Assembly: GCF_003385115.1 (NCBI RefSeq)
Contig: NZ_QUNI01000008.1
Location: 1-64,000 of the forward strand
Reading direction: 5' to 3'
DNA: 64,000 nt
DNA from: Flavobacterium aquicola
Lineage (GTDB): Bacteria > Bacteroidota > Bacteroidia > Flavobacteriales > Flavobacteriaceae
Shown here: one piece after another, positions 7,341 to 15,902 of the stretch
How the letters are laid out: each line of letters begins with the position of its first letter
Numbering within the stretch: position 1 is the first letter of the stretch
Translations under genes and position numbers: made by a program
Notes under the pieces: generated by a model
Database searches by the model: none
What the model saw: only the letters and a program-made list of their open reading frames with translations
What the model was told of the DNA's origin: nothing

Positions 7341-8051
7341 ATGAGGTATTTACAGCAAAATCTTGTCAGCGAATTTAGTCTGAACGGGCAAAGTAAGTTA
7401 CGTGAAGTAAAAATCCTCATTGCTGGAGCAGGGGGGCTGGGTACGCCGGCTGCCACCTATCTTACAGCAATGGGAATAGGAACATTAGGCATTGCTGACT
7501 TTGATGTAATACAGCAAACCAACCTTCATCGACAGTTTGCTTTTTCTCCCGCAGATATTGGTAAACTCAAAACAAAGGTACTGTCCGCAGTACTTACAAA
7601 ACAGAATCCTGACATCCAGATTAGATGTCATAACGTTAAATTAACCGAAGAAAACGCAGTCAGCATTGTAAAGGATTATGATTTAATCTGTGACTGCACG
7701 GATAATGTTACTACACGTCTGCTTTTGGATAAGGTCTGTAAAGGTTTGGATAAAAAGCTTATTTATGGGGCAGTAAGAGGGTGGCAGGGTTATATCACCA
7801 TACTTCATGGAAATTCTCAGATCGGGTTAACCGATATCTTCCGGGAATCAGATCTTATCTTTGAATCTGAAAACAATTGCAATGTATCGGGCGTTATCAG
7901 TACGATATGCGGCATAATAGGAAGCCAGCAGGCTAATGAAGCAATAAAAATAATTTTAGGACTGCAATCCAATCTTGACGGTGCTATTTTTTGTTTCGAT
8001 GGGTTAACTTGCAATTCCAAGATTCTGCGGGTAAAAAAGATAGAGAAATAA
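7341..8051 (+). CDS. ThiF/MoeB-family E1-like adenylyltransferase
   Basis: 236 residues, close to the length of ThiF and MoeB. The nucleotide-binding loop GAGGLG is at 29-34, followed by IADFDVI (51-57), NLHRQF (61-66), GKLKTK (74-79), and CDCTDN (117-122) with the adenylation Asp121. The conserved cysteine position NNC180NVSGV is followed by IGSQQANEAIKIILG. Arg2 in MRYLQQ matches the N-terminal Arg that completes the neighbouring active site in MoeB dimers. Both zinc-binding CxxC pairs of MoeB are absent. It is expected to adenylate the C-terminal glycine of a beta-grasp protein, most simply the one encoded at 4375. The gap to the DUF4132 gene is 2 bp. No thiamin or molybdopterin genes are nearby. 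Confidence 0.88.
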   Translation: MRYLQQNLVSEFSLNGQSKLREVKILIAGAGGLGTPAATYLTAMGIGTLGIADFDVIQQTNLHRQFAFSPADIGKLKTKVLSAVLTKQNPDIQIRCHNVKLTEENAVSIVKDYDLICDCTDNVTTRLLLDKVCKGLDKKLIYGAVRGWQGYITILHGNSQIGLTDIFRESDLIFESENNCNVSGVISTICGIIGSQQANEAIKIILGLQSNLDGAIFCFDGLTCNSKILRVKKIEK

Positions 8052-8715
8052 TCTACGCCGACGAATTTTTCATTTAGCTAAACCAAAACTCTGTTTTAAT
8101 TTTAAAATCTACAAATCAATAATTTAAGCTCTTTATTTACATTTATCATTCTATAATTATGCAATAGAACTTGTCAAAAGAGAAAATCATATGATTTAGA
8201 AATATAAAATAGTTTTTTGTTTAATCTCATCCCAGCCCTCTTTAATGGAGAAGGAGTTAAAATTGGAATGTTTTATATTTCTAAAATGGTATTATTAGCA
8301 CTCTGCATATTTTGAATCCATCTTTGTATTATTGGACCGAAATACGAATGTCCAACCCCTTAATTTAAATAAAAACACCCTTTAATTAGCGACTACAATA
8401 TTTTATCCCTTTAAGACCAATTTGTCCCAAAAACCAGAAATGGAATAATCTGAATAAGGAGAAATCTTTATTTCATACTGATTTAGATTTGGTTCTAAAT
8501 ACTTTTTTTCATTAAATGAATTCTTCTAAAGCATTATCCTTCATGAAAATTTTGATAATTTAAAAAATTGTTATAAACTTAACATCAAAATACTCATTAG
8601 CATGCGATTGCCTTAAAAAACATGAAATCGGGGTATTCACAGATTATCTATTCAAGCTTTACTTAACTCATACCCAATTTAGAGCAAAAATTAAACTTTA
8701 ACAGCATCTTACTAT
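8052..8715. other. Long AT-rich intergenic region
   Basis: 664 bp with no open frame that looks coding. It holds one copy of the dispersed CTC...GGAG repeat (8225-8264). I see no clear promoter or terminator. It separates the UBL operon from the oxidoreductase cluster. Confidence 0.6.
8225..8264 (+). repeat. Dispersed repeat, copy 1
   Basis: CTCATCCCAGCCCTCTTTAA followed by TGGAGAAGGAGTTAAAATTG. It matches 12776-12815 at 27 of 40 positions. CCTCT...AGGAG-type pairing makes it weakly palindromic. Similar CTCACCC...GGAGAGGG elements are scattered between genes in many Flavobacterium genomes (from memory). Confidence 0.5.
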
Positions 8716-10068
8716 ATGGAAAATTCCAGAAGAAAATTTATCAAGCAGACAGCAATATTAACTGCTGCTGCTTATACAGGAACTGTCAGCATGAGTGCAA
8801 AAAGCTATAACCGAATTATAGGGGCAAATGACCGTGTAAGAGTTGGTATTGTTGGCTTTTCGGATCGTTTTAGAGACACCCTTCTGCCTTGTTTTCTCAA
8901 CCATAGCAAAGAACTGAATTTCGATATAGTGGGCCTTTCAGATTTATGGACTTACCGACGGGATCTTGGCACTGCGTATTTAAAAGAAAAGTTTGGACAT
9001 GATATTAAATCCTGCCGTAATAATGATGAACTGTATGCTACAAAAGATCTGGATGCAGTTATTATCAGCACAGCCGATTTCCAGCATGCACTGCATACTA
9101 TTGAGGCTGTCAAAGCCAATTGTGATGCTTATGTAGAAAAGCCTTTTGCGGAGACAATGGATGATGCCAAAGCTGCGTTTAAAGCCGTTAAGGCGAGCAG
9201 ACAGATAGTGCAGATTGGCTCCCAGCGAAGAAGCGGAGAAAATTATGCCAATGCTGCAAAATTTATTCAGGACGGGAAATTCGGCCCCATTACTGCTGTT
9301 GATCTTGTCTGGAATGTAAACCAGCCTGGCAGGTGGCGCAGGCCAGATTTAGTAGCCAAACTGAAAGAAGAAGACATCGACTGGAATCGATTTTTATTAA
9401 ATCGTCCTTTTGAGCGTTTCGATCCAAGAAAATATTTAGAGTATCGTTTGTTCTGGCCTTATTCATCGGGTATGCCCGGACAGTGGATGTCGCATCAGAT
9501 TGATACTGTACATTGGTTCACTAATCTTAAACACCCTCGCAGCGTGGTAGCAAATGGCGGTATTTATACATGGAAAGATGGACGTAAAAACTGGGATTCT
9601 ATGGTCGCTGTGTTTGATTACGGACAACCCAATTCTTCCGATGGTTTTCAGGTTACTTTTACTTCGCGGATGCAGAATAGCGCAGGGGATGTGGGCGAAG
9701 TATACTATTCAAATGGCGGTGAATTAAATTTGATTACCAATAAGATTTCGCCAAAAGGTGGCTTACACGAAAAAGAAGCTTCCGCAATGGGCATGAAATC
9801 CAATCTTTTGCCAGAGCTAGATCTCAGTAAAACTGAAATCAAAACTGCAACTGGAGCCAGTATGGGCGGAGATCTGCTAACATCGGGACATATGAGAAAC
9901 TGGATGGAATGTGTGCGCAGCCGCAAAACTCCAAACGCACCTGTTGAAGCTGGTTATTCTCATTCGGTTGCAAATATCATGACCAATGCTGCAGTGCATA
10001 CCGGAGCAAAAGCCTTTTTCGATGAGGAAAAGCAAGAAGTAATCACAAACGGAAAAATATTTAAATAG
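8716..10068 (+). CDS. Tat-exported Gfo/Idh/MocA family oxidoreductase
   Basis: 450 residues. The N-terminus SRRKFIKQTAIL followed by a hydrophobic stretch is a twin-arginine signal. The Rossmann part starts near residue 40 (VRVGIVGFSDR); the family EKP motif is in YVEKPFAET, and the catalytic-type SHQID with a nearby His is in QWMSHQIDTVHW. Secreted members of this family act on sugars or glycosides with bound NAD(P). It is 22 bp upstream of a double-DUF1080 gene, and a second oxidoreductase follows, so a role in oxidising a sugar hydroxyl to a keto group in the periplasm is likely. Substrate unknown. Confidence 0.85.
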   Translation: MENSRRKFIKQTAILTAAAYTGTVSMSAKSYNRIIGANDRVRVGIVGFSDRFRDTLLPCFLNHSKELNFDIVGLSDLWTYRRDLGTAYLKEKFGHDIKSCRNNDELYATKDLDAVIISTADFQHALHTIEAVKANCDAYVEKPFAETMDDAKAAFKAVKASRQIVQIGSQRRSGENYANAAKFIQDGKFGPITAVDLVWNVNQPGRWRRPDLVAKLKEEDIDWNRFLLNRPFERFDPRKYLEYRLFWPYSSGMPGQWMSHQIDTVHWFTNLKHPRSVVANGGIYTWKDGRKNWDSMVAVFDYGQPNSSDGFQVTFTSRMQNSAGDVGEVYYSNGGELNLITNKISPKGGLHEKEASAMGMKSNLLPELDLSKTEIKTATGASMGGDLLTSGHMRNWMECVRSRKTPNAPVEAGYSHSVANIMTNAAVHTGAKAFFDEEKQEVITNGKIFK

Positions 10069-10090
10069 TAACCTGAACCAAATCATAACC

Positions 10091-11449
10091 ATGTTATACA
10101 TTAAAAAATACAGCCTTTTAGCTCTTTCTTTAATTAGTTTATCAGTAGCCGCTCAAAAAGAAAAACCCTTATTCGATGGTAAAACCTTAACTGGCTGGAA
10201 AGCCGTTGGAGGTGCAGCACCATACAAAATTGAAGATAAAATGATTGTCGGCACTATGGTGAAAGACACGCCAAATTCCTTTTTAATAACAGAAAAAGAA
10301 TTTGGAGATTTCATATTAGAAATTGATGTAAAACTGGAAGGAGAAACAACAAACTCAGGTATTCAAACAAGAAGCCACATTAAGCCGGATGGAGGCAAAG
10401 AAACAGTTTTCGGCCGTCAGATGGAAATTGACCCGACACCAAGAGCTTGGACCGGCGGTATTTATGATGAATCAAGGAGATTATGGCTTTACCCTTTAGA
10501 ATTAAATCCTTCGGCAAGATCTCTATACAAAAAAAATGCATTTAATCACTATAAAATCGAGTGTATTGGCAACGAAACCAAAACTTGGGTTAATGGAGTA
10601 CCTGCCGCATATGTAATCGATACTTTAGATCAATCGGGTTTTATCGGCCTGCAAGTACATAGTATCGGCAGTAATTTAGAGAACGAAGGCAAGAAAGTAT
10701 ATTTTAAAAACATCAATATCAAAACAGAGAATTTAAAAGCGACACCTTTCCCAAAAGGGGTTTATACAGTAAATTACACGCCAAATACCTTATCAGAATA
10801 TGAAAAAAAGGAAGGTTACAAACTGCTTTTTGATGGGAAAACTAACAATGGCTGGACAGGAGCCTATAAAACTGAATTTCCGGTGAATGGCTGGAAAATT
10901 GCCAATGGAGTCATTAGTGTCGAGCCATCAGGCGGTGCAGAATCTACCAATGGAGGCGATATTGTAACTAAGGAGGAATATACTGCTTTTGATATGTCGT
11001 TTGAGTTTAAACTTACTCCAGGTGCTAATAGCGGCGTGAAATATTTTGTTACATTAAGTGAGAAAAATACAGGCTCAGCGATTGGTTTGGAGTATCAGAT
11101 TTTGGACGATAAACTGCATCCCGATGCTAAACTGGGCAGAGATGGAAACCGTACTTTGGCCTCTTTATACGATTTAATAACTTCGAAAAAAGAAGACCGT
11201 TATCTTCGTCCAATAGGGAGCTGGAATAATGCCCGCATAATTGTTTATCCAAATAATAAAGTGGAACATTATTTAAACGGGGTAAAAGTTTTGGAATATA
11301 CCCGCGGATCGGAAGAATTTAGAAAATTGGTTGCTATCAGCAAATATAAAGACTGGAAAAACTTTGGCGAAGCACAAAAAGGCCATATTCTGCTTCAGGA
11401 TCATGGCAATAAGGTTGATTTTAGAACTATTAAAATTAAATCCTTATGA
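10091..11449 (+). CDS. Exported protein with two DUF1080 (3-keto-glycoside hydrolase-like) domains
   Basis: 452 residues with a signal peptide (about 1-21, cleavage after SVAAQ). Two homologous DUF1080 domains follow, both starting with LFDGKT: about 24-210 (LFDGKTLTGWKAVG) and about 248-452 (LFDGKTNNGWTGA). Each has the laminin-G/concanavalin-like beta pattern and SGI/SGV after N (ETTNSGIQTRSH; GANSGVKYF). DUF1080 proteins have been linked to cleavage of 3-keto-glycosides, which would fit an operon with two Gfo/Idh/MocA dehydrogenases. The next gene overlaps it by 4 bp (ATGA), indicating translational coupling. Confidence 0.85.
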   Translation: MLYIKKYSLLALSLISLSVAAQKEKPLFDGKTLTGWKAVGGAAPYKIEDKMIVGTMVKDTPNSFLITEKEFGDFILEIDVKLEGETTNSGIQTRSHIKPDGGKETVFGRQMEIDPTPRAWTGGIYDESRRLWLYPLELNPSARSLYKKNAFNHYKIECIGNETKTWVNGVPAAYVIDTLDQSGFIGLQVHSIGSNLENEGKKVYFKNINIKTENLKATPFPKGVYTVNYTPNTLSEYEKKEGYKLLFDGKTNNGWTGAYKTEFPVNGWKIANGVISVEPSGGAESTNGGDIVTKEEYTAFDMSFEFKLTPGANSGVKYFVTLSEKNTGSAIGLEYQILDDKLHPDAKLGRDGNRTLASLYDLITSKKEDRYLRPIGSWNNARIIVYPNNKVEHYLNGVKVLEYTRGSEEFRKLVAISKYKDWKNFGEAQKGHILLQDHGNKVDFRTIKIKSL

Positions 11450-12642
11450 TGGACCGCCGTTCGTTTGTTAAAAATACTGCTCTCTTAGGTTCTAGTTTAT
11501 TAATTGGAAGTGAAGTTTTTGCAGGTTTAATTTCCGATGAAATAATCAATATTGCAATGATTGGCTGCGGTGACCGTGGCAAAGGCCTGCTGTCTGTAAT
11601 TAAATCTATGCCAGCTAAATATAAAATAATTGCCTATTGTGATCTGCTGGATTTTAGACTAAAAGAAGCCGAAAAATTTGTTCCGGCCGATGCGAAAGCT
11701 ATAAAAGACTATCGTGCGATTTTGGATGATAAAACCATTGATGCGGTCTTTATCGCCACACCTTTAAGCGAACATTTTAAAATTGCCAATGATGCTGTGC
11801 TTGCCGGAAAGCATGTGTATGTAGAAAAAACTATGACTTATCATATTGAGGAGGCATTGGAACTCAGAAAACTGGTAAGGAATCACTCTAAACAGGTCTT
11901 TCAGGTGGGATATCAATACCGCTATTCGCCTTTGTATTTTAAGGTAAAAGAGATGATACAATCCGGCTATTTGGGCAAAGTGTCCCAAATTGACTGCCGC
12001 TGGGACCGAAATGGCAATTGGCGAAGAACAGTTTCTGATCCGTCGTTAGAAAGAAAAATTAACTGGAGAATGTACAAAGAATATTCCGGCGGCCTGGCTG
12101 CAGAACTTCTTTCGCATCAAATCGATTTTATTAACTGGGCTTTTGAAACACAGCCTGATGAAATTATCGGGTCGGGCGGCATTGATATATTTAAAGATGG
12201 ACGTGAAACTTATGATAATGTCCAAGCTATACTCCGTTACAAAGAAAAAGAGATGATAGGAAATTTTGGCGCTACCTGCGGTAATGCACATGACGGTTAT
12301 CTATTTAAAATAAAAGGCACAAAGGGCTCGGTTTCACTGCTTACCAATACAGGGGTATTTTATCCCGAAGAAAATGCCAAAAAAGAGCTGGGTATTGTAG
12401 ACGGCGTAACAGGTGCTTCAAAAATTGCAGTCAATACAGACGGAGGGATTCCGATTTTGAATGCTCCCACCATTGACGGGACAAATTATGCCTTAGAAGA
12501 ATTTTATAAGTCAATAACCACCAAAAAAGAACCGGCATCTAACATTAATACGGGTACTCAGGCAGCAATTTGTGTTGCCATGTGCAATGAAGCTATTTAT
12601 TCGGGTAACAAGCAAATGTGGAAAAAGGAATATGGCCAGTAA
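11446..12642 (+). CDS. Tat-exported Gfo/Idh/MocA family oxidoreductase
   Basis: 398 residues. DRRSFVKNTALLGSSLLIG at the N-terminus is a twin-arginine signal. The Rossmann motif is INIAMIGCGDRG (about 31-42); the EKP position reads YVEKTMTYH, so the usual Pro is Thr; SHQIDFINW gives the catalytic-type His. It overlaps the double-DUF1080 gene by 4 bp. It is a distant paralogue of the product of the gene at 8716 and may act on another position or substrate, or in the reverse reduction step. Confidence 0.85.
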   Translation: MMDRRSFVKNTALLGSSLLIGSEVFAGLISDEIINIAMIGCGDRGKGLLSVIKSMPAKYKIIAYCDLLDFRLKEAEKFVPADAKAIKDYRAILDDKTIDAVFIATPLSEHFKIANDAVLAGKHVYVEKTMTYHIEEALELRKLVRNHSKQVFQVGYQYRYSPLYFKVKEMIQSGYLGKVSQIDCRWDRNGNWRRTVSDPSLERKINWRMYKEYSGGLAAELLSHQIDFINWAFETQPDEIIGSGGIDIFKDGRETYDNVQAILRYKEKEMIGNFGATCGNAHDGYLFKIKGTKGSVSLLTNTGVFYPEENAKKELGIVDGVTGASKIAVNTDGGIPILNAPTIDGTNYALEEFYKSITTKKEPASNINTGTQAAICVAMCNEAIYSGNKQMWKKEYGQ

Positions 12643-12775
12643 ACTGAAAAATAAAAAGACCAGCTTTTAAAAAATATCTAGAATTGGTAAAGAAAAATAG
12701 AGTAGGGGGATTCAGAAAGTTTCTGTGGTCTGGAAAATAGAAGCATACTGTCTTCAATATTTAGTTTTTATTTAC

Positions 12776-12818
12776 CTCACTCTAATCCTCTCCAGAGGAG
12801 AGGGAGCTAGAATTCAAT
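12776..12818 (+). repeat. Dispersed repeat, copy 2
   Basis: CTCACTCTAATCCTCTCCAG followed by AGGAGAGGGAGCTAGAATTC. CCTCTCC and GGAGAGG form a short palindrome around AGA. It is related to 8225-8264 in the same orientation, so two copies bracket the oxidoreductase/DUF1080 cluster. Confidence 0.55.
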
Positions 12819-12875
12819 TATTTCCTATTATTAAATAATTATATAAACTACTACCATACAGCATATTATTCGTTT

Positions 12876-14393
12876 TTACATGTCCTTTTTCTTTAAACAA
12901 CGTCCTCTAGGTTCATCGCCCTCATGAAGTACAATTTCGGAGTGCAGAAAGTGTGCCGCTTCTGCAGAATCTTTAACTTTCACAGCAGAGCGTTCTAACA
13001 TTTCTGTTTCAAATTCAGTTAATACACTTTTCCTCAGTCCTTCTTTTTTCCATTGAGCTGCAGACCAGCATCCTTTTACTATTCCTCGAGCCAGCATGAG
13101 CGCATCCAGCAGCGCCTGATTTGCACCCTGTCCTTTAAATGGGCTCATTGGGTGAGCTGCATCTCCAATTAAAGTTACCTGTTCCATCTTAGCCAGTAAT
13201 TCTGCATCAAGTAACTCTCTGTCATACACCGGATAACCAGAGATCTGAGCTTCCAGAGTTGCTGCCAGAATCTGTGGAATCGGATCGTGCCATTGGGTTC
13301 TTCGGCAAGCTTCTTCCTTAAGTGCCTGAGGCCCTTGATTACTTAATGCTTTGGCTTCTTCTTCAGGCATTGGAAAACTTAACTGCCACATCACTGAGTC
13401 TGAAGCATAAGGCATTATATAAATACGCTCACTGCCATTGGCTGTCTGAAATACAGTGGCTGAGTCTAATAATAGAGAAGCTGCATCTTCGATTTCTTTC
13501 AAAGGACAAATACCTAATATTACAATGCAGCCTAAATAACGCAAAGGCGTACTATCATCACCTATGAGCAGCCTGCGAACAGTACTGCGAATACCATCAG
13601 CTCCGACTATAAGATCTGCCTTGGTTGTTTTTATTTTTCCATTCACCAGAAAAGTCAGATCAATACTTTTATCATCGGACTCCCTAATATTTACTAATTG
13701 ATGTCCCCAATTTACTTTATCATGTCCGCCGAGCTGTTCAAGCAGCGCTAAACGCAAAGACTGCCGAGCAATATGTACATTTGTCCGTTTCTGAAACGGC
13801 TTTGCCCCAGACTGAAGCCATTTTCTAACTCCCCATTCGCCAATCACTTTTCCTTCTATAGTGTGAACCACATGTCTAGTTGAAATCACTCCTTCTTCCA
13901 GAGAAAATATACCCAAACCCTCAATAGCTTTGCTAGCCTGCTGCAATGTTAGTCCGTATCCCTGCGATCGAGCTTCAAAATTATTATCGCGTTCATAAAT
14001 AGTAAAAGGAATTCCTCGATGAAGACAAGCCACAGCCAGAGCCGTTCCCCCGATACCGCCACCGATAATAGCAACATGCGGATAGTTTTCTTTATCTGCA
14101 ATAGGAGGGAGCGCTGAAGGTACTAAGCCAGATCCTGAACAATTTAGACATGTATATAGGTGTCCTTTTGGCGGAATCGGAAACTTTCCTTCGCCTTTCG
14201 ATTTTTCGAACTGATCAAGTTCGTTCTGGTAACTGCGACGCGTTTTACTGCTGAGACCGCGGCTTTTTTTGCCACGTCCCTGACATTCGTGACAAATAGT
14301 CCAGCTGGTAATTTCATTTTCCACTTTTTCCAATTCTTTTATATTTACATGAAAAATTATATTTTCGGCGTTCTGCCACTGTAGCAGCGCCAC
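12876..14393 (-). CDS. FAD-dependent monooxygenase with N-terminal DnaJ-like zinc ribbon
   Basis: 505 residues from a GTG start. Residues 34-41 (CHECQGRG) and 82-89 (CLNCSGSG) form two CxxCxGxG motifs like the zinc centre of DnaJ, joined by a basic linker. The flavin part starts near 105: GGGIGG at 111-116 binds the FAD ADP moiety, GADGIRSTVR is the second FAD/NAD(P)H motif, and LIGDAAHPMSPFKGQGAN is the third. This is the PHBH-type hydroxylase family, which uses NAD(P)H and O2. The substrate is not evident. It has no operon partner; both neighbours are convergent or divergent. The GTG start is forced by the need to include the first CxxC, but remains uncertain. Confidence 0.85.
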   Translation of the reverse strand: MALLQWQNAENIIFHVNIKELEKVENEITSWTICHECQGRGKKSRGLSSKTRRSYQNELDQFEKSKGEGKFPIPPKGHLYTCLNCSGSGLVPSALPPIADKENYPHVAIIGGGIGGTALAVACLHRGIPFTIYERDNNFEARSQGYGLTLQQASKAIEGLGIFSLEEGVISTRHVVHTIEGKVIGEWGVRKWLQSGAKPFQKRTNVHIARQSLRLALLEQLGGHDKVNWGHQLVNIRESDDKSIDLTFLVNGKIKTTKADLIVGADGIRSTVRRLLIGDDSTPLRYLGCIVILGICPLKEIEDAASLLLDSATVFQTANGSERIYIMPYASDSVMWQLSFPMPEEEAKALSNQGPQALKEEACRRTQWHDPIPQILAATLEAQISGYPVYDRELLDAELLAKMEQVTLIGDAAHPMSPFKGQGANQALLDALMLARGIVKGCWSAAQWKKEGLRKSVLTEFETEMLERSAVKVKDSAEAAHFLHSEIVLHEGDEPRGRCLKKKDM

Positions 14394-14510
14394 AAATTTA
14401 AAATAAAAGATAAATCAATTCAAATACTATTTATTATTTTCCATATACACCAAAAAGACTTTTCTAAAGCATAATAAAAAACCGCCCTCATTACTAAATA
14501 CTATTTTAAC

Positions 14511-14518
14511 TATATTTG
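14511..14518 (+). promoter_or_regulatory. -7 element before the HD gene
   Basis: TATATTTG fits TAnnTTTG and lies 23 bp before the GTG start. No -33 TTG is seen at the right distance. Confidence 0.4.
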
Positions 14519-14541
14519 TTTTCCTTAAAAATTACCTGATT

Positions 14542-15771
14542 GTGTCTCAAATAAATAAATTAAAAATATTCAATGATCCTATTTATGGATTTATTACGAT
14601 ACCAAATCCTTTAATCTATGATTTGGTGCAACACCCTTATTTTCAACGATTAAGACGTATTTCTCAGATGGGATTATCCTATCTGGTATATCCAGGAGCT
14701 AATCATACCCGCTTTCATCATGCTTTAGGGTGTATGCATCTAATGCAGAAAGCAGTTGATGTCCTGCGCTTTAAGGAAGTAAATATCAGTACTGAAGAAG
14801 AAAATGCATTATACATTGCGATATTGCTGCATGATATTGGACACGGTCCTTTTTCACATGCGATGGAGAGCAGTATTGTCGAGGATGTTCATCACGAAGA
14901 AATTTCATTATTATTAATGGATGAACTCAATATTGCTTTTAATGGTCAATTAAGTCTTGCAATTCAGGTTTTTAAAGGAGAATACCATCGAAAATTTATG
15001 CTGCAGCTGATATCGAGCCAGCTTGATATGGACCGCATGGATTATTTAAAACGAGACAGCTTTTATTCTGGAGTTTCTGAAGGAAATGTCAATTCAGAAC
15101 GACTGATTCAGATGATGAATGTTGCTGATGATGTTTTAGTTATTGAAGAAAAAGGAATTTACTCAGTCGAAAAATTCCTGATGTCACGCAGGCTGATGTA
15201 TTGGCAGGTATATCTTCATAAAACAAGTCTTGTTGCCGAATTAATTTTGACCAAAGTGCTGAAACGTGCCAAAGAATTAACCGAAAGAGGAATTGTTTTA
15301 CCCTGCAGCGCACCCTTACTGTTTTTTATGCAGAACAAAATAACTCTGGAAACTTTTGACAAGGAAGCCGTAAAATTATTTACTAAACTAGATGATTTTG
15401 ATATTATTAGTGCCTTAAAAGCTTGGGAAAGCAACGATGATTTTATTCTTTCGTCGTTAAGCAGGATGATTATTAACAGAGATCTATTAAAAATAAAACT
15501 GACCAATGAAAAAGTCCCGTTAGAAGAATTACAGATACAAAAAGAACGTTTCTCTATTCAGAATAAAATTACTTTGGCAGAGTCGAATTATTTTATATTC
15601 AAAGGAAAAATTAAAAGTCAGGCCTATAGCAAAGCTGCAGAACCCATACGGATACTTAACAAAGACGCGACTATTGAAGATGTTGTAGAGGCATCTGACC
15701 AGCTGAATTTGAAGTCTTTATCAAGGCTGGTTACCAAGTATTATATTTGTTTTCCAAAACAACTGCTATAA
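14542..15771 (+). CDS. HD-domain phosphohydrolase (dGTPase/YwfO-like)
   Basis: 409 residues from a GTG start. The HD metal-binding motif is intact: the first His is in TRFHHALGCMHLM (about 53-65), and ILLHDIGHGPFSHAME (about 93-108) supplies HD and downstream His residues; QLDMDRMDYLKRDS gives the last Asp. The order FNDPIYGF ... FQRLRRISQ is typical of the SAMHD1/dGTPase-related group. Such enzymes hydrolyse nucleotides or phosphoesters; the exact substrate cannot be read from the sequence. It precedes the lpx genes, but an own promoter for lpxD appears to exist at 15798. Confidence 0.88.
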   Translation: MSQINKLKIFNDPIYGFITIPNPLIYDLVQHPYFQRLRRISQMGLSYLVYPGANHTRFHHALGCMHLMQKAVDVLRFKEVNISTEEENALYIAILLHDIGHGPFSHAMESSIVEDVHHEEISLLLMDELNIAFNGQLSLAIQVFKGEYHRKFMLQLISSQLDMDRMDYLKRDSFYSGVSEGNVNSERLIQMMNVADDVLVIEEKGIYSVEKFLMSRRLMYWQVYLHKTSLVAELILTKVLKRAKELTERGIVLPCSAPLLFFMQNKITLETFDKEAVKLFTKLDDFDIISALKAWESNDDFILSSLSRMIINRDLLKIKLTNEKVPLEELQIQKERFSIQNKITLAESNYFIFKGKIKSQAYSKAAEPIRILNKDATIEDVVEASDQLNLKSLSRLVTKYYICFPKQLL

Positions 15772-15797
15772 AATTAACATTTAAAACCTATTTTTCA

Positions 15798-15805
15798 TAT
15801 TTTTG
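15798..15805 (+). promoter_or_regulatory. -7 element before lpxD
   Basis: TATTTTTG fits TAnnTTTG. The -33 position reads TTAA rather than TTG. The leader to the lpxD ATG would be about 90 nt. Confidence 0.35.
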
Positions 15806-15902
15806 TCGCCATGAATCAAGCCAATCTATTTTTATTATATATTGTTAGAACTAAATTTTTGTCTGTTCTTCCTTATACCTTTTAAAGATACAATCCAATA
15901 AA

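Noticed and set aside
15811..15885. Short frame of 24 codons in the lpxD leader
   Set aside because: ATG to TAA is intact, but no ribosome site, repeated-codon pattern or known leader peptide supports it.
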